From Tetrastigma voinierianum (taxonomy: Eukaryota; Streptophyta; Magnoliopsida; Vitales; Vitaceae): DNA of 64,000 bases. A model generated the notes under the pieces. That model did not search any database. It was not told where the DNA came from and worked only from the letters and a program-made list of their open reading frames with translations. Shown piece by piece: positions 35,225 to 46,528 of this stretch (within the stretch, counting starts at the first letter, position 1; the number at the start of each line of letters is the position of its first letter). A program made the position numbers and the translations under genes. The stretch lies in NCBI GenBank assembly GCA_016808115.1, contig JAEQBH010004434.1:477263-541262 (forward strand), given 5' to 3'.

Positions 35225-35900
35225 CCTGCTCTTTGGAATGTCACAATTTCGATTGTTGCAAATCTTCCGAATTCTTCTTCAACATCCCAGAGATACCGGA
35301 CTTGATGAATCTCAAGGGAGCTCTCCGCCATGGAAGAAGAATTGTCTTCTATACTCTCTATTTGATGGATGTTTGTAACGAATTTCTTCTTTAGCAATCC
35401 CAGTTCTACAACCATTCATGCGAAGTGGGGGAGGCATATATGCTTCCTTCTATCGGAAAGTGTCGTTTTATTTATTTATTTATTTATCTGTCACAGTTAA
35501 TAAAAATGGTACATGTTTTGATCATTTCTATTTATTTCTTTGGTTGTTAATTTCATCTTCTTCCTTTTTAATCATTTGGCCTTGAATCTGGGCTCTGCAA
35601 ATTCCTTACTATTTCCGGAAAACCGCTGCCATGAATTCCAATTAATTTTTATTTCTTTGTCGTACCTTAAATTTATCTTCCACAATTTTCTAATGTTAAT
35701 TTTTTTGTCATCCTGCTTTTATATTTCATTCGACAAAGTTTTAGTTATCTTTATATATATATTTTTTTTATGATGAATTTTGGGTATTCTTCACTTTATC
35801 GTTGTAGTCCATAGCTTGTAACGATCGATTTTTAATTCTGTTCTCGCGTAGTGTATGAGAATAGATCTCATTCTGAGAAACAGTTGGGGGGCCTCGCTTT
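35225..35900 (+). pseudogene. MED12: MED12 fragment, inverted copy
   Basis: Plus strand reads LPNSSSTS (about 35265), TGLDESQGS after a shift (about 35300), and further on EAYMLPSIGKCRFI (about 35435). 35460-35890 matches the reverse complement of 58200-58640, including the (TTTA)n run and the intron-like TTTGATCATTTCTATTTATTTC. LPNSSSTS...TGLDESQGS belongs to the MED12 middle region that is missing from the copy at 58-59 kb. This piece therefore came from a more complete gene, not from the present right-hand copy. Confidence 0.7.
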
Positions 35901-37660
35901 ATTTTTGGGAGATAATAATTCAAATTCTATTTACTTCTTCATTAGGATTACAAATAATTTCAATATATATATAGTTATTTCTAATATTTGAGTAAAAATT
36001 AATTAATATATCAAAATAAATTAAATCTTACTATATAATTATTTTTAAAAATAAAATAAAATAATATATATATATGAGAAATATTTACAAAAATAAAATA
36101 CTATTGTGATATTCTTCTTCTTTTGTTATAAGTTGGTATGGTTTTAAAGGAATCCAATTGGAAAGATTTTACAAATTTGGGAGCATCACCTTATTTTTGG
36201 GAGAGAATAATTCAAATTATATTTACTTCTTCATTAGGATTACAAATAATTTCAATATATATACCCGTCTTAAAATGCCCCCTTAAATCCATGTCTCCCC
36301 TTAAAATCACCTTATTGATGAAGCTGAAGAACTATCAAGTAATGACGGGAAAGAGATCATATAGACACCCTGAAGCACAAGAGTGGAAGCACAAGAGTGG
36401 GCAATCTGCCGATAAGAAACTTGTTTTTTTGTTATTTCTTTCAGTTTTTTTTTTTTTTAATTTTTTCGTCTTATTTACTATTACTTTTTATCTTATTGTT
36501 GAAGAGATTGGTGGATGATGAATATGTGTTGTTTTTAGTTACTAAGGGCTTAGTTAGTCCTTTAACTATTTTTGAAAAATAAAAAATAAAAACTTAAAAA
36601 ATACTATTACAACTTTCTTTGAAAACTGTTATAATGAATACGTGAAAAATAGATTAAATAATCTTTTATAAGAAAAAAATCATAATATCAAATGTGCTAA
36701 GATTTTTTACTTACGAGTATCCTATCTTTTACTGTAAACATTTATTTTTTCTGAACTTTGTTGGTTATAGATTTTTGAGAAATTATTATTTATTGAAGCA
36801 ATTTTAAAGAATGGTTATAATTAAAAATAAAATAATCATTGTTTAATGAAAGGGGCGGTAGACAATATTTAGTTTGTCGTAAAATTAAAATAAAATAAAT
36901 ATTTAGACCCCCATCAATCAAATAGAGTATAGTAGACAATTCTTCTTCACCAAATTTCCATCATGTCATCAACAGAGAATATGATGCATAATAAAAAAGT
37001 TTAGAATTTGTAATGTTCAAATCGAAAGCACTAATACAAATATGATTAGATAAAATTTAAACACTGATATATTTAGAAATAAACATTACACTTAATCAAA
37101 ATTTTCTAATTCTCTAATTCTACTTGATAAATTTGAGACCCCATAACAGCTTAATCAAAATTCAATAATATGGAGTTGCCAGCAATTAAAATTAATGATA
37201 AATATGCTCGAAAGAAACCTATCCCATCTTGAGACCATGGACATTTTCTAAACCCCCAAAACCCTAATTCTTCTTTAAGTCAAATCCCAAATGGATCAAA
37301 AACATTAAAGATAAAAATAAAATAAAAAAATACAAAAAAAGAAAAGGAAAGAAAAAGAAAGAGTTTTGTTCCGTGATATTATAAAAGAGTAGGAGGAGTT
37401 CTCCATTAGTTTTTTTCCCCGAAAATTGAGTTTGGATAGTTTGCAACTCTGAACTCAGGCCTCTTTCTGTTTTGGGATTTGGATTTGATCAACACTCACA
37501 CTCAGAGCTCTGAGCCATCTGAGGATTTTGGGAATGGCCTGGCAGTTTTTCCGCAACTCTGAACTGGGTTCTTTCTTTCTTTTTTTCTGTTTTGGATTTG
37601 GATTTAGATCAACACCACACACAAGGCCTGAGCTTCATCCGGCGCATTCTAGGAAATGAG
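35901..37660. repeat. Fold-back element 2, left arm and outer sequence
   Basis: Reverse-complement copy of the interval 29170-31095, with the same order of blocks: (AT)n near 36066, TTTAAAGGAATCCAATTGG, the coding scrap, GATTTTTGAGAAATTATTATTTATTG, CATCATGTCATC, ACTAATACAAATATGATTAG and GAGACCATGGACATTTTC. It continues into the tandem units near 37440-37660. It shows the sequence at 37026-37045 uninterrupted, where element 2 is inserted in fold-back 1. Confidence 0.75.
36290..36420 (+). pseudogene. Repeated coding scrap, copy 2 (unrecognised)
   Basis: Plus strand: KLKNYQVMTGKRSYRHPEA, then a shortened tail KHKSGQSADKKL. Compared with the copies at 55800 and 57170 it lacks the RSLISML middle. 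It lies inside the longer open frame 36138-36518, whose other parts are A/T-driven. Confidence 0.5.
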
Positions 37661-37900
37661 CTTAAGTTGCAGAAAAAAAACTACCAAACTCATTCCCAGA
37701 ATCCTCAGATGAAGTAGAACTCTTGAGTGCGAAAGGCTGATCCAAATCCAAATCCAAAACAAAGCAAGAAAAGCAAGGGGTTAAGAAGAAGACCCCAAGT
37801 TCAAGTTGCAAAAAAACTACCATACTCATTCCCAGAATCCTCATATGAAATTGAATTCCTGTGTGTGTGTTGATCCAAATCCAAATCCAAATCCAAAACA
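37440..37900. repeat. Fold-back element 2 centre
   Basis: Two direct tandem units (about 37440 and 37546) and two inverted ones (about 37665 and 37790) of the same unit of about 110 bases as at 28835-29480. The symmetry point is near 37660. Confidence 0.75.
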
Positions 37901-38876
37901 AAAGCAGCTAAGATCCCAAGCTCGCTGCGTAAAAATTACTGTGACTAATTTCAAGAAAAACTAATGGAGCTCCTAGACCACACTTTCATTTGCTTTTTGT
38001 AACACCCCGTCCCGAGAGAGCCAAGACAAGACATGACATCAGAAAGGTGATAAGAAGCATTGGCGTCACATTGTAGTATTTGGGAGATGAAATTAGAAAT
38101 TATAAATTTGGAACCCTCGACTCTTAGATTTAAAACAAGCAGACACTCATATTTTACTAAAAAGGATATGTAAGCATATACTGTTGTAGACGTTATAATG
38201 TAATTTCAAAATGGATGGTACTATGAAAGTTTGAAAAAGAAAGTGATAATTAATGAAAATTTAAATAAGAAATATACACGACCGCTGTAATTTTTCGCAG
38301 CTCGGAAATTTTCAGATTCGGATGACGAAACGGGATCGCGCCTCGCTAGTTTGGCCTCGCTGAATCTAAGAACCTGTAGTTTCATGACCCGAGACTGGTC
38401 GGAATATTTTACGACTTCAGCGACGTTTAAATGAAACCCGAAATCCAGATTTTAAAATCTCGAAACTAAATACTTAAAGAATATTTATTGTGATAAATAA
38501 AATCAAACCCGTGACAAACGACCGTTTTGCATTTAAAACGATGAGAAAGAAGAAAGGATATGGGTCCACATAAAGAAAAAAAAAAAAAAAAGACAAAACA
38601 AAAGAAATGAACGAAATCAAACGTGAGAGAGTTGTCGGTGCAGCAGAGAGAGATTTTTTTAAATTTCTCTCGCCTTATTTCTCATATTTACTGGGAATCG
38701 ACCGGGTTTGATTACTTATAACACTGGAAGTGCTCTACGCGACGAGTGCCACGCTACACATTTAAAACATCTTGGCTTTCACCGAGACTAGTAAATACAA
38801 AAAACCAAATTCTTTTAGCTTTTCAGATTCACGCTTTATTCTAGCTACGAATTTTTCGACCAAAGTTTAAGTTTCT

Positions 38877-39461
38877 TGTTAGCAATTATGTGCCTTGGGT
38901 CCCACTTAGTATTTCAAATATATGTATAATTATAAATTTTATAATAAATATAATTTATTATATGAACGTTTTTTTATAATAAATATAATTTTATTATATG
39001 AACTTATTTATAATAAATATAATTTATTATATTTAACGCTTATTCCTACTGGAATCGTTTTAAGGTTTTCTCAGACTTTTCATAAAAATATTTTTCATAC
39101 ATTTTTGGTATCATGCAATTGTGCAGTAAAGTTAATTTTTCTATTCTTGGTTTTTCTGCCGCTCTAAGATTCGGGCTTCTACGCCTGATTATCGCAACCA
39201 CACACATCCATACCACCCCGAGATAGATCCGGAAGATCGGACGCGCAGACCGGCCGACCGTAGACGTGACCGTGCAGCATCGTCAAGGTTGCGTGGCTGC
39301 CACAGATCCGACTTCGCAGTAGATCGCTTCATTGCGGTCGATCTAGAAGTCTAGTCGACTGATCTCGCAACCTAAGATAGGTAATTTTATTTAATATTGA
39401 ATTTTAGATACGCTTGCATGTTTAATCCATATTGCTAGATCCATGCCTACTGTGTTTTTCA
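38877..39461 (+). repeat. 5' LTR of the copia element
   Basis: Starts TGTTAGCAATTATG, ends near TGTGTTTTTCA. Contains about three tandem copies of an A/T unit (ATAATTTATTATATGAACG, 38930-39035), mirrored in the 3' LTR at 45985-46100. The exact end could be up to 5 bases further. Confidence 0.85.
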
Positions 39462-39467
39462 TTGAAT

Positions 39468-39478
39468 TGCATCGGAGC
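39468..39478 (+). promoter_or_regulatory. Probable primer-binding site of the copia element
   Basis: TGCATCGGAGC followed by ACGCTATG resembles the initiator-Met complement TGGTATCAGAGC with a deletion and one or two changes, a few bases after the LTR end. Confidence 0.55.
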
Positions 39479-40996
39479 ACGCTATGATTGGGACATACAG
39501 ATCTGCGATTCAATAATGCATGTAATTACGCCGATGCAAGATATCAGACCTGCGCTCTATTCATTGCTAGACGTACGACAGATCTCGTTAATTTTACGAT
39601 TTTGTTCATGAATGGATGTATTATTTTAATGGTTTTGCTCCTGCATCCATATAGATTGATCAGATTAATTTTTTTGGCTCAGAATGTGGAGGTCAGGTCA
39701 TAATCGTTTCATTATGGATACCAATTCTAAGGTGATTTTGAGTCATAACTGGTCATAACCATTCAATAATTTTTCCATAATAATACGGTGGGGTCCCCGT
39801 GGTCATAAGATCAGAACGTGACCACCGTGAAACGTTAGAGGAGGAGGAGACGCGTCGGACGGATCGGCCGCCTCAGAAATCCGCTACGCCTACACGCGCC
39901 GGCAGTTTCGCGGGTCCTCACTGATAGTCTGGGGCGCAGGGCGCCGTATGAGTCGCTTTGGCAAATACTTCCGGCGGCCGGCCTGGCCGTGGGTGCTGGT
40001 GGTTCTTCCCCGGGCTCTGGCTTTTGATTCGTGGCCCGCTGACCTACTACCCTTCAAATTAACACGCAGTGCGCTTTAATTTATTTTAGCTGCCTTTATG
40101 CCTTTGTAAACTAAAATAATCGGGGCCCAAGAACCTAGGATATTTTGTAATAAAAATTTCATTTTAATTTTTTTAGAAACATGGATTAGGTTATTTAATT
40201 AATGCTTTTGTGAATGGTTTAAATTATATGCTTATAACATGTTTTATGTGATAACATGCCATATAGAATAGGTGGTGCCATAAATTTGCATCAATGATAA
40301 TTATATGTGCATAATAATTATTATGATTCTAATATCTAGTTTAATAATATTATGGAAAATTATTTTATTTTTTTTGAAATAATTTGAAATCCCTATTATT
40401 TAAAAATATTGAATGGTGAAGGTTTTAATTAATTTAATTAATTTTTAAAACCTAAGGGTTCCATTGTGGGTCTAATAATAAATGATCATGTGATGCCCTA
40501 ACTGATAAACATGGTCGGATTTTACTGATTAGACTCTCAATTAAGTTTTTGTACTTTAATAAGATCGACGGCCAACGCCGGGCAATCTTGGATATTAAAG
40601 ATAATTTTGAAATAAAACAATGGTTAAAAACATTCAAACTTAATTTAATTATTATCTCCTAACGAGTTATGATATTTTTATTAACGCTTCAAAAGTTTTG
40701 AAACAATTAGAGTGAAATGATTATGTATTATCTAGGAAAGTTCCGTCTAAGTAGTGGATTTCGTGAACCGTCGCTGACTCTCATCTTTCCTTTAACCAAC
40801 TTAAGAGGATACTAATCATTTCATGATCAAATTTTAGTTTGTTATAAATATTCCTACCCAACGAAGTGTTTTTATAATGGAAACCAAATAATTGTTTACA
40901 ATAAACATAAAATAGTTTTTGGGATTAACTAAATTTTAAGATTATGTTTATTGTAAGATATTACGTTTTAATACTAGTGTGTATTTTTTTCAGAAA
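39479..40996 (+). other. Leader of the copia element with GC-rich island
   Basis: Non-coding. 39785-40060 is GC-rich (CGGCGGCCGGCCTGGCC-type sequence) in A/T-rich context, a parallel to the GC island in the leader of gypsy element 2. Nothing else recognised before the gag ATG. Confidence 0.6.
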
Positions 40997-41347
40997 ATGG
41001 CATCATTTAACCCACTTGCAATGATTTTGAGTCAAAAGCCTATGGATGGAAATAATTATAGTGAATGGAAAACCAACCTGTACATTGTTCTGGATTTTGA
41101 AAAACTGAAGTTTGTCCTAACCACACCAAAGCCCAATGAGCCTGCGAAGAAATGCATCCGACCAAGTCGAAAAGACTATGAGACCGGGATGGGCGCAAAT
41201 ATATCACTACGCTATATTCTTGCCGCTGTTGCTAGTCATTTGAAAGGACAGATATCTCATCTCGAGAGCCGAGCAGAACGATCCGCACTTCATAAGACAA
41301 GCCAGACAATCAACAAGTTCTTTAAGGCAAATGCGCTAGGGCTATAA
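40997..41347 (+). pseudogene. copia gag, N-terminal part
   Basis: From the ATG at 40997: MASFNPLAMILSQKPMDG, NNYSEWK, then KLKFVLTTPKPNEPA, a conserved copia Gag opening, and ...GQISHLESR. The frame ends at 41347 after 117 codons, well short of a full Gag (about 250-300 residues before the knuckle), by frameshift. Gag forms the element's particle shell. Confidence 0.85.
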
Positions 41348-41860
41348 TGAACACTAGAATGACTCCGGGGGAAGTGTGAGGGATCATCATTCAAAATGAT
41401 GTCACATCTCAATCGTCAAGTGTTGGGATGGAAGATGGAGCAAAGGTCCCAAATTGATTTCATTTGAATCTCACCGATCGCTTTACTCGGGGCCAAAGTT
41501 AATATAATATGAACAAGATGGATCTAACTCCTACAGTTGATGCATGAACTTGAAAGTGCCGAAAGGGCTTTCGAGTCAGCGTTCATAAGGATCGAGGGTT
41601 CACTTTCAAGCCCAAAGGAAACCTAAGGGTGGGAAAGAATAAGAACGCGGCGGTCAGTACCGCTTACCAAAACCACCGCCTATGAAGAAGTTTAGAAGGC
41701 AAGTGCTTCAAGTGCGGACGTATACAATACCGGAAGCAGACTGCCCTCGTGATCGCTAAAAGCAAGGTATGGGTAATTTAAATGTGGTTGAAGTCATGAG
41801 CGGAGAATTATAATGATAAATGGATCATTGATTCAGAGCTACTAACCATGTCTCTAAGCA
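41348..41860 (+). pseudogene. copia gag C-terminus, zinc knuckle and protease start
   Basis: GKCFKCGR at about 41698-41722 is the first half of the CCHC knuckle; the second half is shifted. WIIDS at 41821-41835 followed by ATNHVS after a lost base (about 41839-41856) is the copia aspartic-protease active site D-S-G-A-T. Confidence 0.8.
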
Positions 41861-42419
41861 TTTTGCGCTGGTTCGCTGCATAAACTAGCTGGGTCGACAG
41901 AACAGAGAGGTTTTCGAGGGCTTGGAAACGAGAACATGTCTCCAAAGTGATTAGACAAGTAGAATTATTTTTCAATAATGATGTGGACTTATGTTTAGCA
42001 GATCGTTTTATATGTACCTGATTTTAAAAGGAATTTAATTTCTCTGCGAAGGTTTATTCAACAAGGTTTAACAGCTGGAATTTAATTCCTTTATTACAAT
42101 AAGAAGTTCAACTTCGCTTATTTAAAATCGTGATTTGATAGATGGGTCTTTATTATTTAAGTCCTATGTCCTATGATGTTTTAATTACCGAAATTGTTGA
42201 TAAGCAATGATCACCTAGGCCAAGAAAAGGAAAGTTTCAAATGAAAACGTACCTTGGCATTCAAGGACAGTCATATTAACTTAATAGGATTCATGGTTTG
42301 GTAAAAAGGGATCTTTAACCTCCTAGACTTCAACCTATACCAAGATGTTAATTCGCCAGCGGAAAATGACCAAAAGGCCCTTTAAAGCCAAAGGATATCA
42401 AGTAACCAAAACCGCCGGA

Positions 42420-43180
42420 ATCGGGTGCATACTGATGTGTGCGGACCAATAAATGTCCAAGCCAGAGGAGGGTATGAGTATTTTGTCACCTTTTCAGATG
42501 ACTACTCAAGATATGGATATATTTACCTAATGCGCCAAAAGTCTGAAACTTTCACTAAATTTCGAGTATAAGGTCGAGGCGTAGTGCCAATTAGACTCAT
42601 ATCAAAGTGAGCATCGGGTCTCGACCGAGGCGGTGAATACCTATCCGAGAGAGTTTAAGCTCCTACTGACTAAGAGGGGATAGTTTCACAACTATCAAGA
42701 CTGAACAATCTCAAGAAAATGGAGTCAGCAAAGAAGAAATAACTCTTCGGGATATGGTGAGGTCAATGCTTAGTTATTCATCTCTACCTATATCAAGCTG
42801 GGATATGCCATAGAAACCGCAATGTATCTCTCTCGAATTTAGTTCCTTCTAAACGGTTCCTAAGACACCCACGAATTGTGGAAAGCGGCTGAAGCCTAGT
42901 TTGGGTTTATATCCGAATACTAAGGGCTGGCCTCCCGCACACGCCTTAAGAAAGGATCCAAATAAGTTGGAATGCTGCATGCAGGTTTGCATGTTTGTTG
43001 GCTACCCTAAAGGAACGAGAGGTGGACTATTCCATAGTCCTTCTGATAAAAAGGTTATTGTGAGTACTACGCAACTTTTTCGAGAAGACTATATAAGCAT
43101 CAAACCCAAGAGTAAAATACCCTTTGAGGAGCTCGACTCACCAAGAACAACCGAATCCACCGTTGTTCGCTCTAATACCA
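42420..43180 (+). pseudogene. copia integrase remnant
   Basis: HTDVCGPINVQARGG and FSDDYSRYGYIYLM (42428-42545) contain the first two Asp of the D-D-E core. After a broken stretch, 42901-43180 reads CMFVGYPKGTRGGLFHSP and STTQLFREDY, the typical integrase C-terminal part. The Glu of the triad is not readable. Confidence 0.85.
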
Positions 43181-43439
43181 CCGATCCCTATGCATGTTCC
43201 AAAGAGGGGAAAATGTACCGGCAGAACAAGCACGTGGAACCAAGTGGAACAAGATCCAATACATGTGGAACTGGGGACCAAGAGCTGCGACAAGAGGAAC
43301 TAAGACCTTGGCTGTGCCTCGTAACAATGAACCACAACCAAAGTGGAGCTCTCGCGTAGTGATAGCAAGGCTAAGCCTCGCGAGATATGTCTTGCCAGGC
43401 GAGTCTTCACTGCTATTGCTATATTGATGCTGAAGATGA

Positions 43440-44960
43440 TCCCATCAATTACAAAGAAGAATCGAAGTATGGATGGCCAGGAGCTGGCAAAGCTACGGGA
43501 CCGTGAAATGGAATCTATGTATTCAATTCACCGGGTTCAGAGAGGCACCCAAAGTGGGTAAACCAATAGGTGTAAGTGGATTTACAAGAGAAAAGAGGAT
43601 CGGCGGGAAGGTGGAAACCTTCAAAGCTAGATTTGTGGCAAAAGGCTATACCCAAAAAGAGGATAGATTATGAAGAAACTTTTCGCCAAGAGCTATGCTT
43701 AAATCTATCCGATTCTTTTAGTCAGAGTCGCTAGTCTCGATTACGTAGATTTGCGTATGGATGTCAAAACAAACTTTTAAATGGCAATTTAAAGGAGGAC
43801 ATCTACATGCAAAGAAACTTGTAAGGGTTCAAAGCTAAAGGCAAAGAACACATGGTATGCAAGTTGCAGCGTCCATTTATACTTAAGCAAAGCATCCAGA
43901 TCATGGAACATCTAGTTTGATCAAAGCATTACTTCTTTCTTTTTGGCTCGGTGAAAAAGCCCATGAACCTTGTGTTTACAAAAGAATCCAAGCACGTAAG
44001 GTAGTTTTTCTTAGTCCTTACGTAGATGACATATTGTTAATCTGGAACGACAAACAAGTGTTGTCGTGTAAAGATCGGGTTGCATAAACTATTTGATATG
44101 AAAGACTGAGAAGCCAACTATATTTTTGAATCAAACTTATACGAGACCTAAGAATAAGTTGTTGGCACTATCTCAAGCCTCTTATATTGATAAAATTCTG
44201 TCGCTTAACATGGAAAATTCCAAAAGGGGATCTCACTCTTTAGACATGGAATTCATCTTCTCTTTCTAAGGAGCAATCACCAAAACTCCGGAAAGGTAAA
44301 GAACTTTATGAGTGTGGATACCTTATGCCTCTACCGTAGGTAGGTCTCATGTATGCCATGTTATGTACCAGCCGATATCCGTTATGCAAAGGAAGCTGTG
44401 CTTCCAAGATCAATATGATCCCTAAGTGAGAAATGATCGATTGCAAAGAAAGCATATACTTAAGTATCTAAGGAGAACAAGAGATTATATGCTAGTATAT
44501 TCCAAAGGGAGCTTGTTCATCGTTTCACGTACCCGCACTTCCAAGGATATCGACCAAGGAAATCTACCAAGCTATGTGTTTACACTATATGGTGGAGTCG
44601 GTCTCATTGAGGAGTATTAAACAGACGTGGTAAGTAGATTCCACCACAGGTTTAATATGTTGTCAAGCTCGAGGCGCCTAAGGAAGTCAGGTGGTTGAAG
44701 AAGTTCATTATGGATCTTCAGTGATACCAAAGGCAGGTCGGCCCATTGTCTTTATCAGGATAACAGTGGGGCCGTAGTACGCCCAAAGAACCAAGGTATC
44801 ACAAGAAACAAAAACACATCGAGAGGAAGTACTCACTTGATCCGAGACATCATCGAGCGAGGAGACATAAAGCAGCCACTAAAATAATAGCTGAGGAAAC
44901 CTAGCGACCCATCGGCCTCAATTGCTCAAGCTTTTGAAAGACATGTAGATTCTATGGGTG
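43440..44960 (+). pseudogene. copia reverse transcriptase and RNase H remnant
   Basis: Readable in shifting frames: ELAKLRDREMESMY (43485), KVETFKARFVAKGYTQKE (43610-43665), MDVK (43757), YVDDILLI (44018-44041, catalytic Asp pair kept), KHILKYLRRTRDYMLVYS (44447-44503), KKFIMDL (44698-44722), KHIERK (44812-44830), and HVDSMGVRR (44939-44966). The order and spacing fit a nearly full-length copia RT-RH that has lost its frame. Confidence 0.88.
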
Positions 44961-44987
44961 TTAGGAGACGTCTACTTATTTTAGACT

Positions 44988-45936
44988 AGTGGGAGTTTTT
45001 TTTATTCAGCCAGAAAGCAAGACAAATAAAATTATCAGATTTTTCTCAGTGTTAATAAAAATTTCAATGAGGTATTAATTTTACCTTGAAAATAATCTAG
45101 TATTTTTCGATTAAGGTCCGTATTAATTATAAAGATATGGTCATATGGATACGTCCATGGAAGACATGATCATAAGTTCTCATAATTAATGAATAAGATC
45201 ACAATATTGGAATAAAGTTTCGACGCTTTATTTAGACTGCAATATTTTTTGCGAAATAATCATTCTGGTTATTATAAAATATTGGTGCATTATGTTTGTA
45301 CTTGATAGGATCAAAGAAAGATTTAATTAAAGTTAAATTTCTCTGTGAAAGGAATTAAATCTCAAGTGATATTTGATTATTATTTTTCTTCAACTCGAGT
45401 TTATTTTTAAATAGGTAATCGAATAATTATCGGTCTTGAATTGTCAATATGTGAGGCCTATTTTGACGGCCAATACCTAGATGATTTGGGAACGTGATTG
45501 TTTAATTACCAAAGATTTATGAAATAAAACAAAATGGAAAATTGTATGAAATATCCTCTTGATATGTTTCTTGCATTGGATGTTATGAAGTCACGGCCGC
45601 ATTTGACTCCATTAGAGAAATCGCAATCAAGAGATTAAAATACTAATTGATGACGTAAAATATAATCAATTAATTATCGAGTATTTTACAATGGAGGAAA
45701 TTGTCATATATATCAATATTATTAATTTTGGAGTTCAACTTCCGGGCCTTTAGCAGTGGCAATCTGACAGATAATTGCTTTCAATTATATGGTTCTTTAA
45801 TTAATAATACCAAGTAATCCCTGTGCTAGCTCAGGAAAAGCCATGAGCTCATATCGCAATTAACTATGTAACACAAAAAGTTTCAGCTTACATTTATTGT
45901 GCTTATGCTCAAGTTTGTACATTTGTTAGCTGAGAT
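44988..45936 (+). other. Polypurine-like motif and 0.94-kb spacer before the copia 3' LTR
   Basis: AGTGGGAG at 44988-44995, just after the pol end, resembles a copia polypurine tract, yet the LTR starts only at 45937. The interval has no frame above 60 codons and no motif I know. A second weak purine stretch (GCTGAGAT) abuts the LTR. It is either an extended 3' untranslated region or inserted sequence. Confidence 0.55.
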
Positions 45937-46528
45937 TGTTAGCAATTATGTGCTCTCGTCCCAATTTAGTATTCTCAAATATATATAAATTATAAAATTT
46001 TATAATAAATATAATTTATTATATGAACGGTTTTTTATAATAAATTATAATTTATTATATGAACGGTTATTTATAATATAAATATAAATTTATTATACGT
46101 AATGCAGCTATTCCTTACGGAATGGGTTTTAAGGTTTTCAGATTTTTCATAAAAATATTTTTCATACATTTTTTTTGAGAATACAGATGAAGAGAAAAGA
46201 AAGAATTTTTCTATTCTTTGGTTTTTCTAAGTGTTCTAAGATTCGCCCCTACGCCTGATCGCGTTTCCACACACATCCATACCACTCCCGAGGATAGATC
46301 CGAAGATCTGACCCGCGCATTGGCCGATCCGTGATCGACGTGTAGATCGCTGGTTGCGTGTCGTTGTCAGATCCTACTTCCGCAGATTGGCCGGTTGGGC
46401 GGCCGACGTAGTCTAGTTGATTGACTTCGCAAATCTACATGCGAATTTTATTTAATATTGAATTTGTGATACAACAGATGTTAAATCATACATAGATCCA
46501 TGCTTCGCTGTGTTTTTCCTCATAGTTA
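45937..46528 (+). repeat. 3' LTR of the copia element
   Basis: Starts TGTTAGCAATTATGTG. Same blocks as 38877-39461 (tandem ATATGAACGG units, TTTTCATAAAAATATTTTTCATACAT, CCACACACATCCATACC, TTATTTAATATTGAATTT). The right end lies between 46522 and 46528. Confidence 0.85.

Larger units (their letters stand above)
38877..46528 (+). mobile_element. Ty1/copia element nested in the LTR of gypsy element 3
   Basis: LTRs of about 585 bases (38877-39461; 45937 to about 46522-46528) begin TGTTAGCAATTATGTG. Interior order is gag, zinc knuckle, protease, integrase, RT, RNase H. Integrase before RT is diagnostic of Ty1/copia. The likely target duplication is TTTCT (38872-38876) / CTTCT (46529-46533). The host LTR continues on both sides as in its sister LTR near 52860-52900. 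At about 7.65 kb it is long for plant copia because of a 1.5-kb leader and a 0.94-kb spacer after RNase H. Every domain has frameshifts. Confidence 0.9.

Noticed and set aside
36138..36518. 126-codon frame as a host gene
   Set aside because: Only the KNYQVMTGKRS part is shared with other copies as peptide. The flanking residues come from repeat arm sequence that is frame-broken elsewhere.
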